The position numbers were made by a program, and so were the translations under genes. A stretch of 64,000 bases of DNA, taken from assembly GCF_030053395.1 (NCBI RefSeq), contig NZ_JASGBH010000010.1, positions 82,867 through 146,866 on the forward strand. The letters run 5' to 3'. The notes beneath the pieces were generated by a model, which saw nothing but the letters and a program-made list of their open reading frames with translations, was not told the origin of the DNA and did not search any database. The stretch's first letter is position 1; the number at the start of each line of letters is the position of its first letter. This DNA is from Limnohabitans lacus. GTDB taxonomy: Bacteria; Pseudomonadota; Gammaproteobacteria; Burkholderiales; Burkholderiaceae_C. This document shows, piece by piece, positions 53,213 to 61,098 of the stretch.

Positions 53213-54187
53213 TCACTTGGTGTCTTCGATGGCCTTGAGCAAAGCAGGACCGTTTTTCTCGCCAAAGGTCTTGGCGATTTCAGCCGACACGATCTTTTGG
53301 AACGGGGCCATGTCCACGTTCTCGATCACTTGCATGCCCGACTTCTTGAGCTCAGCAATCACCTTGCCCGCGTTGGACGCGTTCAAGCTGCGCTGGTAAG
53401 TGGCGGCTTCACGTGCGGCATCGACCACCACTTTTTGGTAGTTGGCAGGCAGGCTGTCGAACTTGGCTTTGTTCATGGCCACGACCAAGGGCGAGTAAAC
53501 GTGGTTGCTCACCGTCAGGTGCTTTTGCACTTCGTAGAACTTGGACGACCAGGTCACGTTGATCGGGTGTTCTTGGGCGTCAAAGGTGCCGGTTTCCAGG
53601 GCGGTGTACAGCTCGGCGATCGGCATGGGCGAGGGGTTCATGCCCAGCAGCTTGAAAGCTTGGATGTGGTATGGGTTGGGGGTCGAGCGGATCTTCAAGC
53701 CCTTCAGATCGTCGGGCTTGTTGACAGGGCGCTTGTTGTTGGTGAAGGCGCGCCAGCCGTTTTCCCAATAGGCCAGGCCTTTGAGGCCGTGTGGGGCCAA
53801 CTCGTTGAGCACGCCGGTGCCCACAGCACCGTCGAGCACGTTGTAGGCGTGTTGCGCGCTGCGAAACACAAAGGGCAATTCCATGGCGGCGGTGTTGGGC
53901 ACGATGCCGTTGAAGTTGGAGGCGCCGCTGGAGACGATGTCGATCGTGCCGCCACGTGTGCCGTTGATCATGGCCGCGTCATTGCCCAGCTGGTTGGCCG
54001 GGAACACGGTGATTTCGACATCGCCGTTGGTGCGTTGCTTGACCAGCTCGGCCAGCTTCAGCGCAGCAGCATGCTGGCCATCGGTGGCGTTGACCGCGTG
54101 GCCCATTTTCAGGTTGAACTTGGCGGCAAAGGCCGCAGAGCCGGTGGCCGCGATCAGGCAGGCGAGAAGCAGACGGGAAATTTTCAT
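53213..54187 (-). CDS. TRAP substrate-binding protein (DctP family), module 2
   Basis: This periplasmic binding subunit has 324 residues and a signal peptide ending near SAAFA-A. LKMGHAVNATDGQHAAALKL, LKIRSTPNPYH (ligand-binding Arg) and TALETGTFDAQEHPIN are typical of the DctP family. It differs from the module 1 protein much more than the permeases do, which suggests a different ligand. It is followed by a hairpin before the permease genes and preceded by the unknown 112-residue gene. Confidence 0.95.
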   Translation of the reverse strand: MKISRLLLACLIAATGSAAFAAKFNLKMGHAVNATDGQHAAALKLAELVKQRTNGDVEITVFPANQLGNDAAMINGTRGGTIDIVSSGASNFNGIVPNTAAMELPFVFRSAQHAYNVLDGAVGTGVLNELAPHGLKGLAYWENGWRAFTNNKRPVNKPDDLKGLKIRSTPNPYHIQAFKLLGMNPSPMPIAELYTALETGTFDAQEHPINVTWSSKFYEVQKHLTVSNHVYSPLVVAMNKAKFDSLPANYQKVVVDAAREAATYQRSLNASNAGKVIAELKKSGMQVIENVDMAPFQKIVSAEIAKTFGEKNGPALLKAIEDTK

Positions 54188-54235
54188 GGTGTTGTCTCCT
54201 GGTTTGAAAGGTTGTTTAAAAGGTCAGCGGGAAAA

Positions 54236-54574
54236 TCAATCGGTGGGCAGCGCGTACTCGTCGGCGCTGAACACGGTGTGAAACACGGTGCCATCGAACA
54301 TGGCGATCAAATCCTTGGACACCTCGCGGCTTTCCAGGCGCACCGCCGAAGCCAAGGCGATCTCGATCGACTCGCGGCTGGGGTAGCGCACCGACAGCAC
54401 CATGCCAAAGTGCGGGTCGCTCACGTCGCTTTCGACCTGGCGCAGCACGCGCACTTCTTGCGCGCCCGGAAAGCGGGTCCACAGGGGCACGAGTTTTTCG
54501 CGGATGTAGCGGTTGAACGCGTCTTCCATGCCGGGTTTGACGTTCCCTTGGAAGAATGCACAGCGGATGAACAT
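54236..54574 (-). CDS. Conserved small protein of unknown function in the sugar-acid operon
   Basis: I do not recognise a named family. The 112 residues run as alternating strands and helices (MFIRCAFFQGNVKPGMEDAF, then a long amphipathic helix, then PHFGMVLSVRYPSRESIEIA). The pattern resembles dimeric alpha+beta barrel proteins such as EthD-like, ABM or RhaM mutarotase proteins. There is no signal peptide. It sits between gntK (18 bases) and the binding protein gene (48 bases) in the operon, so a role in sugar-acid or lactone handling is plausible but not shown. Confidence 0.7.
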   Translation of the reverse strand: MFIRCAFFQGNVKPGMEDAFNRYIREKLVPLWTRFPGAQEVRVLRQVESDVSDPHFGMVLSVRYPSRESIEIALASAVRLESREVSKDLIAMFDGTVFHTVFSADEYALPTD

Positions 54575-54592
54575 GAAGGGTCCTTTAAAAAA

Positions 54593-55129
54593 TCAGAGGG
54601 CAGGGTGCAGGCGCGAAGACGTTCTGGCCTGCAATGCGGCCAGCGCCTTCGCGACCATGTCCTGCACCGGTTCGGTGATGGGCAGGCGGATGACATCGGA
54701 TTCATCGGCCTGGGGAATTTCGAGGGTGCGGAACTGGCTGTCCAGCAAGCCCGGCTGCATGTAGTGGCCCACACGTTGGCGCATGCGCTGGTCGATCAGC
54801 TCGAAGTCGCCATCCAAAAACACAAAACAGACATCGCCGGCTTGGGCGCGGATGCGGTCGCGGTACACCCGCTTGAGCGCCGAGCAGGCCACCACGCGAC
54901 CTTGTGGGTGGGGCTGCGACAGGTAAGCGCCAATGCGGTCCAGCCAGGGCCAGCGGTCAGCGTCTTCCAGCGCAATGCCCGAGCGCATCTTGGCCACGCT
55001 TTCGGGCAGGTGCAGGTCGTCGCCATCCACAATGTCCAGTCCTAAGCGCTCGCCCAAGGCTGTGGCCATGGTGGATTTGCCGCAACCGGAGACCCCCATG
55101 ACGATCAGGCGCATTGGCGTGGTGCTCAT
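54593..55129 (-). CDS. gntK: Gluconokinase
   Basis: It phosphorylates D-gluconate to 6-phosphogluconate for Edd. The 178-residue P-loop kinase has Walker A GVSGCGKS (residues 12-19), VDGDDLHLPESVAKM and CSALKRVYRDRIR, matching GntK/IdnK. MQPGLLDSQFRTLE is also characteristic. It follows the hydroxyacid dehydrogenase gene by 16 bases. Together with idnD and idnO it completes the route from L-idonate to 6-phosphogluconate. Confidence 0.96.
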   Translation of the reverse strand: MSTTPMRLIVMGVSGCGKSTMATALGERLGLDIVDGDDLHLPESVAKMRSGIALEDADRWPWLDRIGAYLSQPHPQGRVVACSALKRVYRDRIRAQAGDVCFVFLDGDFELIDQRMRQRVGHYMQPGLLDSQFRTLEIPQADESDVIRLPITEPVQDMVAKALAALQARTSSRLHPAL

Positions 55130-55145
55130 GTGGGCTGGCCTGGGA

Positions 55146-56102
55146 TCACTTCAGCGCCGCGCATTCGGGCACGGGGGTGCGCAGGGGCTGGCCCGAAGTA
55201 CCAGCCTGCATGTTGGCAAAAGCCAGATCGGCCATGGCCTGACGGGTCTCATGGGTGGCGCTGGCCATGTGCGGCGTCAGCACCACGTTGTGCAAAGTCC
55301 ACAGCACATCGGGCACGTGCGGCTCGTTGGCGAAAACGTCCAGGCCCGCGCCGGCGATGGTGCCGTTTTGCAGGGCAGCGATCAGCGCCTCTTCATCGAC
55401 CACGCTGCCACGCGCCACATTGATCAAGAAGCCACGTGGGCCCAAGGCCTTGAGGACATCCGCGTTGATCAGGTGCTTGGTGCCAGCGCCGCCGGGCGTG
55501 ATGACGACCAAGAAATCCACATTCGCAGCCAGCTCGGCGGCCGATGCCAAGAACTTGAAACCGGAATCGGCTTTTTCAGAGCGGGCGGTGTACGCGATCG
55601 ACATGCCAAAGCCGCGGGCGCGTTGGGCAATGGCCTTGCCAATGCGGCCCAGCCCCACAATGCCCAGCCGCGCCCCCGAGACCTTGCGGGCCAAGGCGAT
55701 CGGGCCGCCGGGCCACTGGCCTGTGCGCACAAATTGGTCCGCTTGCGGGATGGTTCGGCCCACGGACAGCACCAAACCCATGGCCAAGTCGGCCACATCG
55801 TCGGTCAGCACATCGGGGGTGTGGGTCACCGGAATGCCGTGCTCGATGGCAGCGGCCACGTCCACGCCGTCATACCCCACGCCAAACACCGACACCACTT
55901 TGGCGTTCGTCACTTGCGCCAGCAGGCTGCGGGGCACGCTGGCCTCGCCCGTGCCGGCCACGCCCACGATGCGGGGTGCCAGTTCGGCAAAAGCAGCCGG
56001 GTCGGTGATGTGGGTGCGGTCGTGCACCGTGAAGGCCGACTCCAGTGCTTTTTGGTAGAAGGGGTGGAGCTTGGCCACCGCCAGCACATCGGGTTTGGAC
56101 AC
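55146..56102 (-). CDS. D-2-hydroxyacid dehydrogenase, probably 2-ketogluconate reductase type
   Basis: This 2-hydroxyacid dehydrogenase of about 318 residues has the NAD(P) motif GIVGLGRIGKAIAQR. The catalytic triad is Arg (NVARGSVVDEEAL), Glu (FANEPHVP) and His (LTPHMASATHETR). GHRB/TkrA-like enzymes reduce 2-keto-D-gluconate, hydroxypyruvate or glyoxylate. GTG 56102 is chosen since GGAG lies eight bases upstream; GTG 56111 is an alternative. It is the first gene of the module 2 operon, next to a LacI operator. Confidence 0.88.
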   Translation of the reverse strand: MSKPDVLAVAKLHPFYQKALESAFTVHDRTHITDPAAFAELAPRIVGVAGTGEASVPRSLLAQVTNAKVVSVFGVGYDGVDVAAAIEHGIPVTHTPDVLTDDVADLAMGLVLSVGRTIPQADQFVRTGQWPGGPIALARKVSGARLGIVGLGRIGKAIAQRARGFGMSIAYTARSEKADSGFKFLASAAELAANVDFLVVITPGGAGTKHLINADVLKALGPRGFLINVARGSVVDEEALIAALQNGTIAGAGLDVFANEPHVPDVLWTLHNVVLTPHMASATHETRQAMADLAFANMQAGTSGQPLRTPVPECAALK

Positions 56103-56130
56103 GTCAAACACTCCAGTCGAGAATCGGATC

Positions 56131-56148
56131 TTGGACAGCGCTGTCCAA
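56131..56148. promoter_or_regulatory. LacI-family operator O1
   Basis: A perfect 18-bp palindrome, TTGGACAGCGCTGTCCAA, with the central GC step typical of LacI-family sites. It lies 28 bases upstream of the module 2 operon start, so it would cover the promoter. Confidence 0.85.
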
Positions 56149-56241
56149 GTTATTCAAAAAAAGGGTCAGAACGTTGATCTGGGCTTGAACAGGGTGGATC
56201 AGGGTTTTCCACGAATTTTCAAAATCAGCGTTCCAAACTTT

Positions 56242-56257
56242 GGGATAGCGCTATCCT
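56242..56257. promoter_or_regulatory. LacI-family operator O2
   Basis: GGGATAGCGCTATCCT, whose inner 14 bases form a perfect palindrome and share the AGCGCT core with O1. The two centres are 110 bp apart. It lies 37 bases before the lacI-type gene start, consistent with autoregulation. Confidence 0.82.
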
Positions 56258-56294
56258 ATCGACTGACGCACCGAATATTGCTCCGGATTAACCC

Positions 56295-57350
56295 TTGCCC
56301 AACGCCTCTGATTCTTTGCCCAAGCCCCTCAAAAGCCACCGCGCCACTGGCCGCGTGACCTTGAACGATGTGGCCAGAGCCGCTGGCGTGAGCGCCAGCA
56401 CCGTCTCGCGCGCTTTGCGGGGCGAAAGGGCGGTGGACCCGGCCTTGATCGAACGGGTCCAAGCGGTCTCCGACAAGCTTGGCTATGTGCCCGACCCCGC
56501 AGCCCGGGCGCTGGCTTCGCAGCGCAGCAACCATGTGGCCATCCTGATCCCGCTGCTGTCCAACGCCCTGTTCGTGGACCTGCTCGACGCCGCTCAGACC
56601 ACTTTGCGCGCTGGCGGCTATCAAACCTTGATGGGCGTGACCCATTACGACCCCAGCGAAGAGGAGCAACTGTTGCGCGAGCAACTGCTGCACCGTCCAG
56701 CGGGCCTCTTGGTCACCGGCCTGGACCACAATGCGGCCACCCGAAAACTCATGGCCAGCAGCCAGGTGCCCTGCGTGCACCTGATGGACTTGCCAGCGGC
56801 ACAGCTCAGCGATGCGCCCTATTGCGTGGGCTTTCGCCAAACCGATGCGGGTGCGGCCATGACGCGGCACCTGCTGGCCCAAGGCCGCAAACGCATCGCC
56901 TTTGCTGCCGCGCAGCTGGACCCCCGCGTGATGCAGCGCTTGTACGGCTGGCGCCATGCTTTGCAAGAGGCGGGTGTGTATGAACCTACGCTTGAATTCT
57001 TGAACCCCGCACCCTCATCGCTGGCCTTGGGCGGCGTGTTGTTTGAACAAATCATGCAGCAGCGCCCGGCGGTGGACGCGATCTTTTTTTGCAACGACGA
57101 CTTGGCCCAAGGTGCGTTGATGGCCGCACTGCGCTTAGGCGTCTCGGTCCCATCCCAAGTGGCGATTGCCGGCTTCAACGACCTGACGGGCAGCGACCAG
57201 ATGCTGCCTGCATTGACCACGGTGCGCACACCGCGCGCCCAAATCGGTCAAGCAGCAGCGCAGATGCTCTTGAGTTTGATGAGGGGGGAAGAGCCGGATT
57301 CACCGCAGCTGGATTTGGGTTTTGACATATTGCAGCGGCAAAGCAGCTGA
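56295..57350 (+). CDS. LacI-family regulator of the gluconate/idonate operon
   Basis: The N-terminal HTH and hinge (VTLNDVARAAGVSASTVSRA ... RALASQRSN) and a periplasmic-binding-type core (from about 80) make a typical 351-residue LacI protein. The class resembles GntR/IdnR of the gluconate regulon. No ATG fits; the reading frame starts with TTG at 56295, which is unusual, and TTG 56316 is an alternative. It is divergent from the module 2 operon and flanked by two operator palindromes. The ligand is probably gluconate, 6-phosphogluconate or a ketogluconate. Confidence 0.92.
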   Translation: MPNASDSLPKPLKSHRATGRVTLNDVARAAGVSASTVSRALRGERAVDPALIERVQAVSDKLGYVPDPAARALASQRSNHVAILIPLLSNALFVDLLDAAQTTLRAGGYQTLMGVTHYDPSEEEQLLREQLLHRPAGLLVTGLDHNAATRKLMASSQVPCVHLMDLPAAQLSDAPYCVGFRQTDAGAAMTRHLLAQGRKRIAFAAAQLDPRVMQRLYGWRHALQEAGVYEPTLEFLNPAPSSLALGGVLFEQIMQQRPAVDAIFFCNDDLAQGALMAALRLGVSVPSQVAIAGFNDLTGSDQMLPALTTVRTPRAQIGQAAAQMLLSLMRGEEPDSPQLDLGFDILQRQSS

Positions 57351-57352
57351 AC

Positions 57353-58345
57353 TCAGGTCAAGGGCCCACGCAGCACATTGATCAGGGACTCACCCCGGCT
57401 CAAGCGCCCAATGTTCTCGGCCAATGTCTCTTGTCGGCGACGCACCGTGCCCGAGGTCCAGCCCGACATGTGGGGCGTCATCAGCACATTGTCCAGCGAT
57501 GCGAAATCAAAGCGCGATGGCGCGCATTCGGCCTGCGTGGGCGTGGGGTACTGGTACCAGGTGTCGATCACCGCGCCACCGATCTGACGGTTTTTCAGCG
57601 CCTCGTACAAAGCCTGTTCCTCGATCACCGCGCCTCGCCCCACGTTGAGCAGCACCGCATCGGGCCTCATGGCGGCGATGGCCGTCGCATCGATCAAACC
57701 TTGGGTGTTCTCGGTCAAGGGCAAGCACACCACCACCGCGTCACAAGACCCCATGAAGTCATGCAGGCCATCGAGTGTCCAGCTTTGGTCCACCACCGCG
57801 TGCGAGATCGGGCTGCGGTTGGCCACGTGCACCCGCATGCCCATGGCCTTGGCGCGCCCGGCCACGGTCTGCGCGATGTGGCCAAAGCCTACCAGGCCCA
57901 AAGTCTGCTCGCCCAGCTCGGTGCGCAAAGCGGTGGGGCGACCGGCCCAATAGGTCCAGCGCTGGGCGCGCAAATCTTGGTCGGCCCGCGCCAACGGCAC
58001 ATGGCGCATGAGCAGGGCCGCGATCACGTATTCGGCAATCGCGTTCTCGTGCCCAAAGCAGTTGGCCAGCGTGCAGTGCGCGGGCAAGAGGGCGGTGTTG
58101 ACCGCATCGGTGCCTGCAGCCGGCGCATGAAACAGCCGGGCCTTGAGGGACTGGGGCATGTCAGCGTTCAGCTTGATGCCAATCACCACATCAGCGCTTT
58201 CATAGTGAGCGCGCTCACCGGTTTGATCGAGCGCATCGCTCAGATCCAGTACCTCGTGCTCGGGCGCGATCAGGGCCTCAAAACCGTGGCGGAAATTGGC
58301 CGCATTTTGGCCGTGGAAAACAATTTTCAAAGGCTGGGTGTTCAT
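57353..58345 (-). CDS. D-2-hydroxyacid dehydrogenase family protein with altered active site
   Basis: This 330-residue protein of the hydroxyacid dehydrogenase family has the NAD motif GLVGFGHIAQTVAGR, the catalytic Arg (NVGRGAVIEEQAL) and His (MTPHMSGWTSG). However, the position of the catalytic Glu (normally xxEP) reads DTWYQYPTPTQ, with no acid there. It may use a different proton relay or substrate. The ATG 58345 start is chosen over a longer frame. It is convergent with the lacI gene (2-base gap), so it is probably not in the operon. Confidence 0.85.
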   Translation of the reverse strand: MNTQPLKIVFHGQNAANFRHGFEALIAPEHEVLDLSDALDQTGERAHYESADVVIGIKLNADMPQSLKARLFHAPAAGTDAVNTALLPAHCTLANCFGHENAIAEYVIAALLMRHVPLARADQDLRAQRWTYWAGRPTALRTELGEQTLGLVGFGHIAQTVAGRAKAMGMRVHVANRSPISHAVVDQSWTLDGLHDFMGSCDAVVVCLPLTENTQGLIDATAIAAMRPDAVLLNVGRGAVIEEQALYEALKNRQIGGAVIDTWYQYPTPTQAECAPSRFDFASLDNVLMTPHMSGWTSGTVRRRQETLAENIGRLSRGESLINVLRGPLT

Positions 58346-58470
58346 CGGGTCTCTGCGTTCTATGCCCAAAAGAGCAAGTGTCTATGGCGACCAACTATGC
58401 CAGACAGGGCCTGAACGCCTGTTGACTCGGCGACAATGGGCGCTTCTTATTTTTTGCTGAAACGCTTGCC

Positions 58471-58854
58471 ATGACCGCACTGAAAAAAGTCATCCTCTTC
58501 ACCGACACCGATGGCCGCGCCCGTTTCCGTGACGAATGGGTGGCGTTGAGCGAAGGCACACCGCAAAGCCAGCTCTCACCCCTGCTGCCCAGCGGCGGTT
58601 ACCAGTTGCGCCAAAGCCCGGTGGGTTTTCGCAGCAGCTTTCATTGCACCGGCGCGACGCAATGGTTGTTCGTGCTCAGCGGCCAGATGGAGATCTTTTT
58701 GCAAGACGGCAGTTCGCGCATCTTTGGCCCCGGCGAGTTTTTCTACTCGGCCGACACCTTGCCCGAGGGGGCGACCTTTGATGCCACGGTGCATGGCCAC
58801 TGGAGCCGCCAAGTCGGCCCCGATCCGCTGGTGACCTTGTTTGTGCGTGACTGA
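58471..58854 (+). CDS. Cupin-domain protein
   Basis: This small cupin of 127 residues has one beta-barrel domain. The first cupin motif is FRSSFHCTGATQWLFVLSGQ and the second is IFGPGEFFYSADTLPEGATF. Metal ligands are incomplete (only some of His/His/Glu are visible), so it may be a binding protein rather than an enzyme. The sequence upstream (GCTTGCC) offers no strong ribosome-binding site. It faces the helicase terminator downstream. Confidence 0.78.
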   Translation: MTALKKVILFTDTDGRARFRDEWVALSEGTPQSQLSPLLPSGGYQLRQSPVGFRSSFHCTGATQWLFVLSGQMEIFLQDGSSRIFGPGEFFYSADTLPEGATFDATVHGHWSRQVGPDPLVTLFVRD

Positions 58855-58879
58855 ATGCCAGCTGCGCCGCAGGCGCCAT

Positions 58880-58899
58880 GTCGGGGCTCAAGCGCCGAG
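58880..58899. repeat. REP-like palindrome related to type B (degenerate)
   Basis: GTCGGGGCTCAAGCGCCGAG has the same GTCGG-loop-CCGA outline as the type B repeats and lies 26 bases past the cupin stop. It is a weaker match than the other copies. Confidence 0.4.
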
Positions 58900-58926
58900 C
58901 TTGCTGGCGCTGCCATAGGCACATGC

Positions 58927-58955
58927 CAAAAAAAGAGCCCGCATCTGCGGGCTCC
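58927..58955 (-). terminator. Terminator after DEAD-box helicase gene
   Basis: On the minus strand, GAGCCCGCA/TGCGGGCTC (9-bp arms) is followed by seven T. It lies 19 bases beyond the helicase stop. Confidence 0.92.
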
Positions 58956-58973
58956 TGTCATGTGGGGTGCTGA

Positions 58974-60797
58974 TCAGCGACCGAAGCCGCCGCGGTTGCC
59001 ACCGCCACCGCCGCCAAAGCCGCGGCCACCGCCGCCTTTGCCGCCGCCATTGCCACCGCCGTAACCACCACCACCGCCATGGCGACGGCCGCTGCTGGCC
59101 AGGCTGTCAATGCTGGTGCGGGTCGGGTCGGGCTGACCGCTGGTGCGCACAGGCTTGCGGTTGGGCAAGTCCAGACGTGCAAACTGCGTCGTCTTCAAAG
59201 GATCGATGTGGCGTGGCAATTCGTCGCCATCACCACGGCGACGGTCTTGGCCACCGCCTTGACCGCCACGGTTGGGGTTAGGACCGCGACCCTCACCACG
59301 ACCTTCAGGACGTGGGCCATTGCGTGGTCCACGGCCTTGGCCGTCACCTCGGTTGTCAAAACGACGACCTTGGCCATCGCCCTGACCTTCAAAGCGAGGC
59401 GCATCGCCTTGCGGGCCATTGCGGCGTGATGGGGGAGGGGCGTTGCGCGATGGACGGGGCTGGCCCTGGCCTTCAGCGCGGGGTTGGCGTTGACCGCCAC
59501 CACCGCCTGCTACTTTGTTTTCGCGGATGCGCTGCATCATGTCCTGGCGTGCGGCCTTGGCGGCTGCGGCCATCACATCGCGGCTGGGGGGCTTGCCTGC
59601 GCCGCCCCACAAGGTCTGGCGACCCATGGCAATGGGCTCGGCCACTTCGCCTGGCTCGGGGCCAAAGCCTTCGAGCAACTGCACTGGAATCTCCTGCTTG
59701 GTGAAGCGCTCGATGTCCATCATGAAACCTTCTTCGTCCAGGCAGACCAGGCTCACAGCCTCGCCGCTGGCGCCCGCGCGGCCCGTGCGGCCAATGCGGT
59801 GCACGTAGTCTTCTGACACGTTCGGGATCTCGTAGTTCACCACGTGTGGCAAGTCTTCGATGTCGATGCCGCGTGCAGCGATGTCGGTGGCCACCAAGGC
59901 GCGGATCTCACCGCTCTTGAAACCGGCCAGCGCTTGCGTGCGGGCGGTTTGGCTCTTGTTGCCGTGCAGGGCCATGGCTTTGACGCCATTTTTGGTCAGG
60001 AAGTCGGCCACATTGTTGGCGCCAAACTTGGTGCGGGTGAACACCAACACCTGGCTCCAATCGTTCTTTTGGATGATGTGCAAGAGCACGTCTTTTTTCT
60101 TGCCGCGGCCCACAGGGTGGATCACCTGCGTGATACGCTGCACCGTGGTGTTGCTGGGCGTGACCTGGATGCTTTGCGGGTCCTTGAGCAGGTTGTTTGC
60201 CAGCTCGCGGATCTCGTCGCTGAAGGTGGCTGAGAACAGCAAGCTTTGCTTGTCCTTGGGCACCAAGGACAGTACCTTCTTCACGTCATGGATGAAGCCC
60301 ATGTCCAACATGCGGTCGGCCTCGTCCAGCACCAGCATTTCGATGGTCGACAAGTCCAAGAAGCCTTGGCCTTGCAAGTCCAGCAGACGGCCGGGTGTGG
60401 CCACCAAGATGTCCACGCCGCGCTTGACCTTATTGATCTGCGGGTTCATGCCCACGCCACCGAAGATCACGGTGGAGTCGAGCTTGAGGTATTTGCCGTA
60501 GTCGCGCACCGACTCTTCGACCTGAGCGGCCAATTCGCGGGTGGGGGTCAGCACCAAAGCGCGGATGGCTTTGCCGCCAAAACGGTTCTGGCCAGGCTCC
60601 GACAAGCTCAGCTTGTGCAGCATGGGCAAGGTGAAGGCGGCGGTCTTGCCGGTGCCGGTTTGTGCGCCGGCCAACAGGTCTTGACCTGCCAACACAGCGG
60701 GAATCGCTTGCGCCTGGATGGGCGTGGGCGTCTCGTAGCCGAGCTCGCGCACAGCTTGCATGATGGCCGGGGCCAAATTCAATTCTTCAAAGTTCAT
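58974..60797 (-). CDS. DEAD-box RNA helicase with Gly/Arg/Asn-rich tail (RhlE-like)
   Basis: This ATP-dependent RNA helicase has 607 residues. Motifs are Q-motif near residue 25, Walker A AQTGTGKT (45-52), [17 protein letters not shown] (158-161), SAT (189-191) and HRIGRTGR (about 339). After about residue 430 the protein becomes a long low-complexity tail rich in Gly, Arg, Asn, Asp and Gln (RGG-like), ending [20 protein letters not shown] repeats. The catalytic core fits RhlE of ribosome assembly and cold adaptation. Its leader contains a nested hairpin. Confidence 0.95.
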   Translation of the reverse strand: MNFEELNLAPAIMQAVRELGYETPTPIQAQAIPAVLAGQDLLAGAQTGTGKTAAFTLPMLHKLSLSEPGQNRFGGKAIRALVLTPTRELAAQVEESVRDYGKYLKLDSTVIFGGVGMNPQINKVKRGVDILVATPGRLLDLQGQGFLDLSTIEMLVLDEADRMLDMGFIHDVKKVLSLVPKDKQSLLFSATFSDEIRELANNLLKDPQSIQVTPSNTTVQRITQVIHPVGRGKKKDVLLHIIQKNDWSQVLVFTRTKFGANNVADFLTKNGVKAMALHGNKSQTARTQALAGFKSGEIRALVATDIAARGIDIEDLPHVVNYEIPNVSEDYVHRIGRTGRAGASGEAVSLVCLDEEGFMMDIERFTKQEIPVQLLEGFGPEPGEVAEPIAMGRQTLWGGAGKPPSRDVMAAAAKAARQDMMQRIRENKVAGGGGGQRQPRAEGQGQPRPSRNAPPPSRRNGPQGDAPRFEGQGDGQGRRFDNRGDGQGRGPRNGPRPEGRGEGRGPNPNRGGQGGGQDRRRGDGDELPRHIDPLKTTQFARLDLPNRKPVRTSGQPDPTRTSIDSLASSGRRHGGGGGYGGGNGGGKGGGGRGFGGGGGGNRGGFGR

Positions 60798-61098
60798 TTT
60801 TCAGAGCGCCATGTCCGGCGCAGGTATCGGCTCATTCAACTGCATTGGGCAGTTACCAGTGTTGGCCGATAGGTCTTGGGGTGGGCATGGAAACCGCAGG
60901 CGCTTGTTTTGAGCGTTGCCTGGGTCAGGCCCCAGCAGAAGTGCTGATGTTGCGGCAACTGGAGGCCGCAACGCGTTCATTGTCGCACAAACTGCCTGAA
61001 GGCCATTTCAAGCCAGAGACAGGCTATGGGTTCAAACCCCAATTCAATAACTTAATCATCACCCCTAGACTGCGCTGACCTTTTCAACCGAATCAACC
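60798..61098. other. Leader and intergenic gap upstream of helicase and Bug genes
   Basis: A 301-base gap between divergent genes. On the helicase side lies a two-tier hairpin: TATCGGC (60825-60831) pairs with GCCGATA (60865-60871), and AACTGC (60838-60843) pairs with GCAGTT (60849-60854). It starts 28 bases before the ATG and can be part of the mRNA leader. I see no convincing gene: the 77-codon plus-strand frame at 60845-61078 has no recognisable features. Confidence 0.5.

Noticed and set aside
53195..55045. Open frame of 616 codons on the plus strand across the TRAP binding protein, small unknown gene and gntK
   Set aside because: Crosses three genes of the opposite strand with normal start sites; no motif in its translation.
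60845..61078. 77-codon plus-strand frame in the helicase/Bug gap
   Set aside because: No ribosome-binding site, no recognisable motif, and it overlaps the helicase leader hairpin; likely random.
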